Positions 35,486-48,700 of a stretch of 64,000 nucleotides of DNA are shown piece after piece. Location of the stretch: contig NC_081810.1 in assembly GCF_030704535.1 (NCBI RefSeq), forward strand, positions 7,264,501-7,328,500. The letters run 5' to 3'. This DNA is from Vitis vinifera. Lineage: Eukaryota; Streptophyta; Magnoliopsida; Vitales; Vitaceae. The notes under the pieces are model-generated. The model searched no databases and was not told the origin of the DNA. It saw only the letters and a list, made by a program, of their open reading frames with translations. Positions within the stretch are counted from its first letter, which is position 1. Each line of letters opens with the position of its first letter. Both the position numbers and the translations under genes were made by a program.

Positions 35486-38160
35486 AAGGTGCGTTCTTAG
35501 CCTTTTATATATGAGTTAGTGTTGCTAAAGTTAGAGAAAAACCTTAGTTGGGGGGGGGGGGGGGAGGGAGAATATAGTTTGACATACTATAACTGGAAAC
35601 TAAGCACCTTAACACTTAGATTTTTGTGGAAGATTAAGAATTGATCCATTGGGAGTGGAAATTATTTTGATACTCAAATTTGCATAATGCCCGCTCTTTG
35701 CAAGTTGTGATAGGTAAGTTATTTGATAACTCTTGTTGATGATTGAGTTTTATATCCTTGACTTGCCATGTGAGAGTTTGATCCAATCATGCCACTTGAT
35801 TATTTTTTGGAGTGATTAGCATAATTTTGTAAATTATTTTATTATCTATTTTTCTTTCTTTTTCTCTCCTTCATTGCTCAGGGACTAGCAATGTGTCAGT
35901 TGGGGGGAGTGATTACTACCCAAAAAGTGCTATTTTACACCTTTAAGTCATTATGTTTTAAGCATTTTTGTGTAGTAATTCTTCATCTTTATTCCAATTG
36001 GCATGTTAAGGACCTAGCAATGACTCCTAATCATATTTGTGGCTAGTTTTAGTGTTTTTGACATCTTTTTAGATCATTAAGACAAGCCATCCAAAGGAGA
36101 AAAGCAAAGAAAACCAAAGAGAAGCAAAGAGAAGCAAGGAGGAAAACAGAGGACAGCAGCTGTAGTCTTCTTTGGAACTTTTGGAGAACTTCCCGAAGTC
36201 CATTTTTTACATGCTATATACCATTTCAAAGCTTAGGAAGTCAAGAATCCAACGCTTCAAACCGTGTACGATTTGGAGCTGAAACGAGGAAGATATGGCC
36301 TTCGGAAGACAACTGCTCTAGGTGTGCGAATGGTGTGCGAATGGTGTGCGAAATTCGCACACCCCCTTAGCTGTGCAAATGGTGTGCGAATGGTGTGCGA
36401 AACTCGCACACCCCCCTCAGGTGTGCGAAAATTCGCACACCCCATGCGTGGTGCGAATTTTCCTCTGTTTTTGCCGACTCCACTTTAGATATTTTCTTTT
36501 GTATTTTTTGATGTAATTTCCTTTCTTCTCCTTGTAACAAGCCAATCACAAGCTTTGCTTTTATAAAAACTATATAAGGGGTGGAAATAACCTCTTGGAG
36601 GTATCACGCGTATTATGTTTTACACTTAGAAAAATATACAGAGCTCTCTCGTTTTCCCTTTTTTCTTTACTATTTTCTTTTTCTTGGAAGCCAAACAACC
36701 TCTGAGGATGTTTTCTCAGAGGATGAGAGGCTAAACTTTTGGTTTCTTGGAGTGATGGAAGCTAGGTGAAAAGTCCAGATGTAAGGTGGAAAACGCTCGT
36801 GCCTTAAATACAGGTAGTTGAAGTTCATAAATGGCTTTTAAATCTAAAGTTTTGCTTTAAATCCCTTAGAATCACTTTGAATGGCCAATACATGGTAAGC
36901 GTCAGGTCTCTGTGGATGCTTATTGCTAGATCCATATTAGTCCATTAGTTGTCATGTACGAGCCATTGGAAAGTGGTTCAAGGTGAAGACCCATAGTGTC
37001 TAAAGCCATTAATGGACCTTGACTACCATTTCTATTGATTTTTATGGATTAAATCTTCATTGTTAAACCTATACCGGTTCGGGAAATAACTATAGGTTAA
37101 ATCCCCAATGCGAGGAGAAAAATCCGGAATTTTCCACTTTGCATTCTAAACTTGATCCTAGCAATCTTGAGCTCCGAGAGACTTTCTTTCTTCCATTTTT
37201 AATTAGTTTATGTTAATTTAGTTTCAAACACTTTCAAAACAAATTTTATTTTCTTTTAAACTCTAAGTTTTTGATAAAGGAAATCATTAAATTCAATTCC
37301 TAATCATGAGTATATCACTGGTAGAATGAAAACTCATCCCAGAGTTCGACCCTAGAGCCACTATACTATAGTAGCTTTGCTACACTAGTATGAGGTCATA
37401 GGTTTTATAAATGTTTTTGATTAAATGACCTGACTGGATTTACATCCGCGAATCACTTGCATAAAAATTTATTGTTATCCATATATATAGGTACATGAAT
37501 TGAGTTTGAAGAACACGTCAAAGGGAGAGCAATGGCAAAACTTCAGGATGAAGTCACCTAGAAGAACTTCAAAGTTGATGGTATGTCAAAGATATTTTTA
37601 AATAATATATTTGAATTACTTTCACTTATTTTAAAAAAAAATACCTTAAAAATAATGATAAATAATAGAAAAAGGTAAAATATTACATATAAAAATTATA
37701 TTTAAAGTATAGTAAAAAAGATTTAAAAAAACTGGTTAAGAATAATTCAAGTTTCAAAAATTGTTTTCAAAAATAATTTCCAAAAATTGCCTTGGTTTTT
37801 TCTTAAAAATAAAAAAAAATAAAAAAAAATTGCTGGATTGTATAAAATTCTTTCTGGCCTTTAACAGTAGCAAGGTGCTTTGAAGTCCTAAAGGGAGGAG
37901 GCTGAGCAGAATTGATAAAAATAATGGGCACAATAGATCCCCCGATAAAATTTTCCCCCCCTTTGCCCTTCTCTTTTCCCCTTATTTTCCTTGTTATTTT
38001 TTAAGGAAAATAATAGGGAAAATATTACAATATTTTCTTTCATACTTTCCTTTATATTTTTTTTCCATCTTATTTTCCATGTCATCCAAACTAAAGAAAA
38101 CTATTTTCCTCTACATTTTTTTTTCCTTTCCTTAGCATTTTCCGGGAACCAAACAAAGCC
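35486..38160. repeat. Right arm of the ~2.7-kb inverted repeat
   Basis: Reverse complement of about 20951-23610. It ends at 38160 with ..CCGGGAACCAAACAAAGCC, followed by TAAATG, the first bases of the second direct-repeat copy. It contains a long G run at about 35547-35562, LTR-C and the mirrored exon-like fragment, which here carries a TAG. Confidence 0.92.
35910..37455 (+). repeat. Third LTR, opposite orientation (LTR-C)
   Basis: 1546 bp running TGATTACTACCC to ..CGCGAATCA on the plus strand, preceded by the polypurine tract and about 420 bp of interior. It has no partner LTR or coding region of its own orientation. In length and in the 27-bp stretch missing from LTR-B it matches LTR-A better than LTR-B. 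Confidence 0.9.
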
Positions 38161-41100
38161 TAAATGAAATTCTTCAAATTTGCTAGAGTTACCATAATAA
38201 TTTTGAGTTAAAAAAATTATTTGAATTAAAAATTGTTGATCACTATAAAAAATAAAAATAAATTCATATGTGAGTTCAACTTTTATCTAACATAATAAAC
38301 TAAATAGTTTTTTTTTAAAATATTAAATCATAAATATTTTATGAATTTTATCTCCAAAGTTATGGTGAATATAAAAATAAATAAAAGTAGTATTTAAATA
38401 AAAGATTAAATTGTGAAACCAACATCATTGACAGTAGTGCACCACACGTATTCAACTATAGTATATATAAATGTCCTGAATCTTAAAGCAAATGTATTTA
38501 ATATTTATAAAGCAAAAATTTCTTATACTTTTTATTTTCTTTTACTTTTATTAGAAACTCTTTGAGATTAAAAGGAATATTATTAATTATTTGAAAACAT
38601 TTTTTAAAATAATAGTTAATTATTATGTTTGACAGATGGAAAACCATTTTCTCAATTTTTTTTATATTTCTAAGTATTGTATATTTATCTTTAATATAGA
38701 AGTTCTTAAAGTATTTTCTATATTCTTATTATTTTTAAAAAATATTTTTAAAAAACTTATAATATTTCCAATTTACTCTCAAAATTTAGAATAGAAGATG
38801 GTCTTATATTTCCAATTATCCAACTCTCATTATCAATTATCCTATATATTTAAGTTTAATTTACAAAACCATGTTATGTGGTGGTATGCAAGAGGCAAAA
38901 GTAAGGAGGGTTTCCCAAGCCTATGGAGGGCAAGCCAAAACCTGAATCCTTTTGATTATTGATAGAATTAAATAAAAAAATAACATCTAATTCTTTTTGT
39001 AAAGGTAGAAATAACATCCTTTTGATTATGAATATTTACATACAAATATAATTGAGTTCTCTTATAATTCAAACCATATCTCCTATTCTAATTCAAACTA
39101 ATAATTGACTTTTACTCTAATTAAAACTCTATAGTCTATTATAATTCAAACCAATAATAAATAGATAAATATTAATAATTAAATTAAGGATAAATATCTA
39201 AATTATTTATATTTATTTGGATGATAAAAGATTTTTCAATACTTTGGATTTATTTTTTTCTACCTTCTCCTTCATCCACTTTATTTATGGATTTATTCTC
39301 TTCTTCAAATGTGTCTTTTTTTTGTTTTCCCTTTTTCCTTTTATTTTTTTAGGAGTTTATGGGTTTCATAGTAACATATACAATAATATATAAAAGCTAT
39401 CTAGAATTGAAACAATTATGCTTTAGGAATAGATAAAATTGATAATGAATTTAAGGTACACGAAAGATGTGAAATCCAATTCAAAATTTAACAAATATTT
39501 GTAATTAAGTTAAAAGATATATATATTTTTTTATAATGCTTAAACTATCCAAATACATGGAAATTGTATAAAATGAATTTATATTGTGATTATGTTGTAT
39601 CATCTACGATGCACCCTACTTGTTTTTTTTTTTTTCTTTTTTTCTTTAGGTTTTTATTCTCTAGTGATTTATTTTTTAAAATGTTAAAAATAAATAAATT
39701 AAGCCAACGTGCAAAGTGAAATCTTGATTTGAAAAATTTATTTCAATATATAACTTTAAATTATTTTTCAAAATACAATTTAAAATGATAAATTTTAAAA
39801 TTATTTTTTGAAATGATTTTAACATGATTTTTTATTTCATATAATAACAATATATATTGTATGAAAAATCTAAAATATATGCAAAAAAAAAAAAAATCTA
39901 TAAAAAAAACAGTTATTGCTCTCTTTTAAATATATGAAAATTACATTTTTAAAATGCTATTATTAATATTAAATTTTAATAAAAGTTTTATTAATTACTT
40001 TTAACAAAATTACTAAAATTTTATATTATTAATAATAAAATAAAATAGGAAAATAAAATTAAAAATAAATTCAAATTATAGAAAATATTTGTTTTTACTT
40101 AACATTTAACTTGTTCAATTATAAAATATAAAAATTAAATTAAATAAAAAAGTTTAAAATTAAAAAGATATAACTAAAAGTCTATTAATATCTCTATTTT
40201 GCTTTCCTCTTTTTCAAATTTTTTTAATAAAGAGGGAAATAAAAAATATTAAAAAACTTTAGAAAAGAAATTAAAAATGTAAAATAAAAGTGATACTTGG
40301 AAATCAAAAGAGAAAGTAAAAGAGTAAAAGTAAAGAAAAAAGAAAATAATATATAAAGTATTTTTTTTCTTTCAAATTTCATATCCTTAACATCAATTGT
40401 ATTAAATATTTGGACATTAAATCCATTATCTGTCTGAACTAGCCCCAAATTATAATTGTTCCTTTAGAATTTTACACACAAACCAAATAATAAATTTATA
40501 AAATTAATAAATATAAATCAAATGGTAATACAAAGTTAATGAAATGTGAATAAAATAAATAATTTAATTTTTTTTAATTATTTAAATATATTTTTAATAT
40601 TTTATCAATTTTAATAATATATAAATTCTATATGATTAAGAATGAAAATATCGGTAATCATGGATATATTGGTACTTCGATTTTATGGATATATCATAGA
40701 TATTTAGATAAATATTTTGACACAAAATATCGATAATATAAAAGTTAATAAAAATTCTAAAAATATTAAGAAAAATTCTAAAATATTATATAAGAAGTAA
40801 AAATAGATATTTTAAATTTATTTATTTATTTATTTAAAAATTTTGATATATATAATTTGTCATATTTGATAATAATATCTTCTATGTCCATAAAAAAATA
40901 TAAATTTCATAAGTGTATATTTATTATTAAGTTGCATTATATATTATTTTATAATAATATAATAATAACATGTCCAATTTTAAAATAAATTTAATATTAA
41001 AATTATGATCTATTTTAATTTAAATGTATTTAATGCTATGAAATAAATAATGATAATAAATAAAATCAAATATAAAAATAAAATAATTAGGATTAAATTT

Positions 41101-42351
41101 ATTTAATAAAAAAATCAATAAAATATTGATAAAATATCCAAAAATATTGATTGAAACATGAAAATTTGATGAAATATATCCCAAATTTTGTATCATTATC
41201 GATAAATATCCAACTTTATTCGATAACTTTTTTATACCATGATTATTCAACGTTTCATTATTCAACTTTATCATAAGGATTTAGCATTTGATGTGATATT
41301 TACAAAACACGTGTGATCCAATGATATTTGGCAAAGGCTTTAGCATTTGACGTCATCTTTACAAGACACGTGATCTACTGATGTTTGGTAAATTTTAAAG
41401 AAGGTTTCTAAAAAAGGAAAAAAGAAAAGATAAAAAAAATTAAACATTTACTCATAGTATCAATAAAACACAAATTTGATAAGATGATAAAATATAAAGT
41501 TAATGTGATGTAAATAAAATAAGTAATAAAATTTTAAAGAGAATTTTTATGAAAAAAAAAAAAGAATTTTTTTTTTTACTTTCTAGAAGTTCTGCTTAAA
41601 ATATTTACATGAATAAAAGTTTCGTAAATATCATATTAAATGATAAAATCTCAAAATCAAAATTAATATCTATTTTTTTTGGTTGAAAAAATAAACATTT
41701 ACTTATTATATCAACAAAAATACAATTTTGATAAAATGATAAATAAGTAATAAAATCCTTAAATATTTACTTTGAGGAAAAAAGAAGAAGAGAATATTTA
41801 CTTTCTAAAAACTCTTTTTGAAATACGGGTATAAATATTTCATAAATATTAAATAAAATAATTAAGAGTAAGTTTGGTGATAATTTTATCAAATGTTTAT
41901 CAATTTTGAAAAATTTTATTTTTTAAGTATTAAAAAAAATTAAAAATACTTTTTAAAATTATTATCAAATGCACTATATGTGATTTTTCATATTTTTAAA
42001 AATATTTTTTAAATTTTATTAAATATTTTATTTTTATTCAAAAAAGCTTTTTGGATTAAAAGCGATTCTAAGAATGATCACTCCAAAATTCAAAATCAAA
42101 TTAATTAATTCTGATTAAATGCAAACTCATGTTTGAATTGACGATTTTGCCCTCATGGACGTTTTGTATACTATAAATTATAATTATAATTTTGCTTCTA
42201 CCTAAAAACAACCTTAAAAGCTATTTCTACTTTTAAACCATTAAATTAAAAAATTAATATTAAAAACAATTGATTTACCCGAATTTTACGTGGTTCACTT
42301 TGTTAGTAACAAATTTCAGCATAAAAATATATAAATAAAACCAAAATTTTA
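38161..42351. repeat. 4.2-kb direct repeat, right copy (A')
   Basis: Copy of 16226-20428. The left edge abuts a Harbinger-like terminal repeat exactly. The right edge (TTTTAGG) runs on without interruption into the ABC transporter promoter, so this is probably the ancestral neighbour of that gene. It is non-coding. Confidence 0.93.
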
Positions 42352-42757
42352 GGAAAAAAAAACAGAAGAAAAGAAAGAATTCAGACAAATATTTGCATTT
42401 GCATTTGACAATCGAAGACCCAAATGACCCTTGTTTCTGGGTAGACCCTTGTTTGACACGTGTCCATCGAGAGACCCAAGAGAAAAGAGTGTGAGCGAGA
42501 GAAGAGGACAAATGAAGACGGTTGCTGACCAGTTTATTGGGGAGGAGAGTGTTACAACTTACAACGGAAGTATAACTAGAGAGGGACAATTTCGTCAATC
42601 CACACATCTTCAAAATTCGCGGGACATCAGCCAGCGCGTCTCATCCGTGTCCACTGCCTAAATAGCGGAGAGTCAGACCCCCTTCCCACTACTTTTATCT
42701 CCAGACTCCCTGATCAGAGAGAGAGTTTCCTGTGAGAGAGAGCGCCAGAGAGAAACC
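42352..42757 (+). promoter_or_regulatory. Promoter and 5' UTR of the ABCG31-like gene
   Basis: Two elements are visible. GACACGTGTC, a palindromic G-box/ABRE-like site, lies at 42455-42464. A weak TATA-like CTAAATAG lies at about 42658-42665, roughly 95 bp before the ATG. Only the DNA from 42592 onward is in the antisense copy, so the G-box is not duplicated there. ABA responsiveness is an inference. Confidence 0.55.
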
Positions 42758-45700
42758 ATGGCGGCTTCGAACGGGAGCGAGTACTTCGAGTTCGAGATGG
42801 GGTCGAGGAACGACAGTTTCTCACGGTCGAGGAGAGAGGAAGTGGAGGCGGACGAGGATGAGCTGATGTGGGAGGCGATCTTGAGGTTGCCGTCGCAGAA
42901 GAGGACAAACTTCGCGCTGATGAAGAGGTCGGCCTCGGAGGCGGAGGGAGAACAAAGGACGGACACGATTGATGTGAGGAAGCTCGATCGGTTGAATCGG
43001 CAACTGGTGGTGAAGAAGGCTTTCGCCACCACCGAGCAGGATAACTTCAAGTTGCTCTCCGCCATCAAGGAGCGGTTGGATAGGTAAGACCGTGAAAGCG
43101 ATGAGAGTGCGTAGGTGAAGGAATGGAGATGAAGAGCGCGAACGATTTAAAAACAGTTTTTTTTTTTTTGAAGAATTATTTTTACAGTTTTTAAAAGACG
43201 AAAGGAAGACATAGACCGACCATATTCTCTAAAACTTATTTTTTAAAAACTGTTTCTTGTTTTTCACTTTTAAAAATAAATTTCAGAAAACATGGTGAAA
43301 CAAAACCTTCTGTTTTCTCTCGTTTATCTGGAAATAGAAAATAGAAGGATGAGATTTGCATTTTTCTTTATCTAATGGATTTGTTTTCACTTTGAATCTC
43401 AAAAAAGGGTTGGACTGGAGGTGCCTAAGGTTGAAGTAAGGTTTGAGGATTTGCATATCTCGGCGGACGTCCAAACCGGCTCAAGAGCTTTGCCTACTTT
43501 GGTGAATTTTACTCTTAACCTCATGGAGGTTGGAACATTCACCGTTCACTTGTGATTTCCTTAATAATGTTTTTGAGGATGATTTTAGAAAGTGTTTCTA
43601 AATTTTTTAGTACATAAAAAATTTCAAGTATTAAAAATATAAAAAATGTTTTTCAAAATTATTATAGTGTGTTTGGTAGGAATTTTGAAAAATGAAAACT
43701 TTTCAAGTAATAAAAAGATTAGAAACACTTTTTTAAAATCACTTCATACGTGCTTTAAGTATAAGATATAATTATTATTTAATTAATTATATATATATTT
43801 TTATTTCCATCAGAATCTTCTTACCACTGTGGGGCTTTTTCGTCCTAAAAGATATTCCTTAACCATCTTGAACAGCATCAGTGGTGTTGTCAAACCAGGA
43901 AGGTAATATAATTATTCACTCTGTAGTCATCATGAATTCAGATTATACGAGATCACTTACTAACATTTTTCGTTAAAAGTTGAAGTGTATTTTGGATCAA
44001 TGATCGTTTAGGTTATAAATTTATAATTCATATCATCTGTCTTGTCAGGATGACATTGCTCTTGGGGCCTCCAGGCGCTGGGAAATCCACCTTGCTTTTA
44101 GCTCTTTCAGGGAAGCTGGCTGGTAACTTAAAGGTGAGTTATTGGTACAATTATATTCACCAGAACATAATGTAGTTTCAATACCTACCTATTTTACAAC
44201 CATTTTTTGGGGGAAAAAAAGTGGGTTTTAATTCATTAATATAAAAATATATGGAATTTTTTTATAAATAAATATTGTCTTCAATCATTCAAAAATAATT
44301 TGAAATATATATATTTTTTAATTAATCATCTTATTATTCACTACTTCTAAAATCATACTCTTCAAACTACCTCACATTCTTATACGATATTTGTTCATGG
44401 AAAAAAAATAAGTCTCAATTTTTCCTAAGAGGTATTTATTTCTAGAGGAAAAAAACTCAAATAATAATAAAATTGTAATAATAATAATAATAACTGAATA
44501 CATAAATAAATAATCTGAAAAGAAGGGAAATATTTTCGTGAAAGAATTTAGTTATCAATTGATATTGATGACATGATAAATAAAATGGACATTTTAGAGA
44601 ATAATTAAATCACTCGTTAAAAAGTACATGAATTTCAAATTATTTTTAAATAGATGAAAATAATACTAATTTAAAAATTTTGAAGTTTTTTTTTCTATAT
44701 ATATTTTCATATTAGTGAGTAAAAACCCATTTTTCTATTTTTTGGCCTAATAAAAATTTCTTACATAACAGGTGAAGGTTAATAAATAAAAAAATTTATA
44801 TTATATATTTTTATATGCAAAAAATTTTTATATATGGAAAAAAATGTGTTTCTATATATTTATGTAAAAATAATTACAAAATAGAAACCTTTTAAAAATA
44901 ATTTAAGTTTCATATATTCACGGGTCAAAAGTTAGTATTTAGGATGGTTAAAGGTAATTCTTATATCATTAAAAAGTAGCACATTTGATAAATAAAAAAA
45001 AAGTGTATAAAATACTATTTATTTTTATATAGTTACTTAAAATTTAGATTTTATAAATTTGACTTTTTATTGTGGTTTTTTTGAAACAAACTTTTCCTTT
45101 TATATATATATATTAGTATTCCTTTATAATATATTTTAAAAATATTTTTTAATTCTTTATTTTCAACTATATATTTAATTTTTTAATTTCAATGTAGAAT
45201 TAACATATACAGTATAAAAGAAATATAAAAAGAGGAAGAATAATATTTCTCATTACTTATTCTATCCTATATTTAGTTAAACATAAAATAAAATAAATAA
45301 TGAGATAACTCTTTCCATCCTATGACCAATAAAATATGTATATGATATATGTGATACAATATGTTATTACATATAAATATGCAATTACCTATAATTATGG
45401 AATAAAATATGTTATTCTATCTCATGTTATATTTAACCGTCCAAACATAATCTTAACACAAGTTAAATACACACAGTCTAGGTAGATTAGTCTGAGAAGA
45501 ATTGACCATGAATTAGAATAAGTCAAAATTAGTCTGACAACCAAAATCAAGGATGATTCCAGACAAATAGTTGAAGGGCCCAAATGAGGTATTACCTTCA
45601 AGCTTATGTAGAATATATACTCTGAAATGAAAAAGCAAAATAGGCTTAAATTTAAATTTTATTTTTAGTGGATGTTTGATAAAATTTAGTATTTATTTCT

Positions 45701-48700
45701 TAATAACTTAAATTAACTTTAAGTTAAATTAAATTTAAAAATTATTACTTAATTTTTAGTTTAAGAATTAATGTTGTTTGATAAAATTAACTTAAAACTT
45801 ATTTTAAATCATCAAATTGACATATTTTTCTTTATAAATTATAATTAGGACAATATAAGATAAAAAAGTAAATTAAAAATGTAGATTTAAGAATAAGTTA
45901 ATTATTTTTACTTATTACTTTAAAGTTGTTTCTTATTTTAAGTTATACGATTAAATTATTTTATCAAACATACTTAATTTATTTTTAATGACTTAAATTA
46001 AGTTATTAAGTCACTTTAAATTATTAAGTTAATTTACCAAATACTTACTTAATACTACAAAAATAAGTACCAAATTATTCTTTATCAGGGTGCATTGCCA
46101 TTGTAACAAAGTAGCATAGGAAAATAGATGTTAGACAACCGTTGGAATACCAACATACAGGTAATTTTCTTTCCTTAAAATGGCCACTGATTGCCAGAGT
46201 TGGGTCCCTCTTAATAAAACTTCAATTTAAGAAAAGTGGATATTTTAATGAAAGCAGACTATTCCTATCTTATGCTCCCTCTTAATACTAATTTAGCATT
46301 ATGGTTTCAGAAAAGTGGAAGAATTACATACAATGGCCATACATTTAATGAATTTTGCATTCAAAGGACATCTGCATACACGAGCCAAACAGACAATCAC
46401 ATTGCCGAGCTAACTGTACGTGAAACTTTGGACTTTGCGGCGAGATGCCAAGGTGCAAATGAAGGTTTTGCAGGTTTGTTTCTTCAACTTTTTTATTATG
46501 TAAAAGCTTTAATTAAATTATAATTTGATTTTGTGTCACAATTTGTTTTATTTTTTATTATCAAATTTAGAGTCTCATATATTTTCAGTGTTGTTTTTCA
46601 ACATATTGGGGCTATGTTATGGTCCTGATAATAACTTTTGGTTTCACTGGAGAGACAAATGGTTATACAATGTTACTGCACTCAAGAAGTTAAAGTAATT
46701 GCATGTGGGAAGACATTTTGGCAGTGAAGCTGTTCTTTCCTTTATGAATATACTCGGACCAGTTGTAAACATGTTGTGAACAGGTTTATAATAGATCTTA
46801 AGCCCGCTCCAGTTTACTAAAACTCCTAGCTCATTCCCATTTCACTGAATTTCCATCAGGGTTTACCATTTCCCCCGAGTTTGTCTTCATGACTTCGATT
46901 CTGAAGCTATATGGGATGTTTTCTTTTGCTCAATTTTTAGAAACATGATATAAATTTTTTTAATGAAAATAAAGGGATTTGAGTAGTTAAGAATTTGAGA
47001 GTGAATACCATTCATTGAGAGAAAAGATCTTGGGGAATTTTTCCCAACTGCATGGACCTTTGCAGACAAGTACTTATTTCTAAACATGATTTAGAGCTTC
47101 TGTGCATTTTTCTTATGTTGTTTAATGTGATCTACGTTTGAATGCCATTTCATAAGGTTCTTTTAGTGGTTTTTAATTGGTATTTAACATCACATTGCTG
47201 CTTAAACTTTTCATATAAATGCTGGATGTTTGAAAGTTCTTTCCTTCTCTTGAGCACATTTTGCTTGATTGCCCCAGACTGTTACCATGCCTGGCTAACA
47301 TGTGTAAATATTTTGTGTGTTCATGTTGAGTTTATAACTACAATACACACACTAAGATTTACTTCCGAATTCCTTTTATTGGTTTTCTCATTTTATTTGT
47401 AGGATATATGACTGATCTTGCCCGTTTGGAGAAGGAAAGAGACATTCGTCCAAGTCCAGAAATTGATGCTTTTATGAAGGTTGTCATTTTAAACTCACCT
47501 ACTCTCTCTCTCTCTCTCCCTCTCTCTCATCTAATTATATTCTTGAAACAAATTTAATTGCACAGGCATCAGCTTTTGGTGGCAGAACCCACAGTATTTC
47601 CACAGATTATGTCTTGAAAGTGCTTGGTCTTGATGTATGCTCAGAGACGATAGTCGGTAATGATATGCTTAGGGGCGTTTCAGGTGGTCAAAAAAGAAGA
47701 GTTACAACAGGTCTTTCTCTCACTCAACTAATATTTATTCATCCATGGAGTTCGTCGATTTGATACCACTTATAATTTTCACTTTAGATTGTAATAATTG
47801 TCCATGATTAGCTTTGATGACTAGGAGGGAATTATTCTATGTTTAGTTGGAATTTATTGGAATAACAGAGCAAAAATTTTGATTAATTGTTGCCAGTTAT
47901 TCCTATATTCTAAATGCTGAAATTTATGCAAATCCTGTTGGTTTTTAGTAGCCTGGTATACATTACGGACTCATATCCTAATAGACTGGATCGTTTTTAT
48001 GCATCTAAATTAGAGAAGCTTGCCCCAACTGATTGAACATGTCAGTTCCTTGAGCAACATCAAGATCCATTGCGCATGAATAGCTCCCAGAATACCCACA
48101 ACTAAAGAAGGAACCATGTCACAGACTCACAATAACATAAAAACAAAGAGCCATCATTACTGAGTCATTAGTACCATGCATTACTATGGGAATGGCAGAC
48201 CCATGTACTGATAGAGACACACGACACTGTCCATACCACAATCTAATGGGCCCAAAACAAGCCCTCTTAAATGAATATATGGTTTGTAGGGTTTAGTTTA
48301 AATTGAGAAAGACAGAAATTTCAATTATTTGAGATCGGTGGTATATGCTGTCATCAAATTATAAACTTTTGGCTTTTTTTGTAGGTGAAATGATTGTGGG
48401 CCCGAGGAAAACCCTTTTTATGGATGAAATATCTACTGGGCTTGATAGCTCTACAACATTCCAAATTGTTAAATGCATTGGGAATTTTGTTCATCAAATG
48501 GACAGCACGGTGCTAATGGCTCTGCTTCAGCCTGCCCCAGAAACGTTTGATCTATTTGATGATCTGTTGCTATTATCAGAAGGACACATTGTGTATCAAG
48601 GTCCCCGAGCGGAAGTGTTAGAGTTTTTTGAGTCATTAGGTTTTCGATTACCGCCCCGTAAGGGTGTTGCTGATTTTCTTCAAGAGGTATTTTTCCTAGA

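Noticed and set aside
20951..38160. A single giant Harbinger transposon
   Set aside because: The ends match, but the flanking triplets differ (TTA and TAA), no Harbinger transposase is inside, and the contents are nested and inverted.
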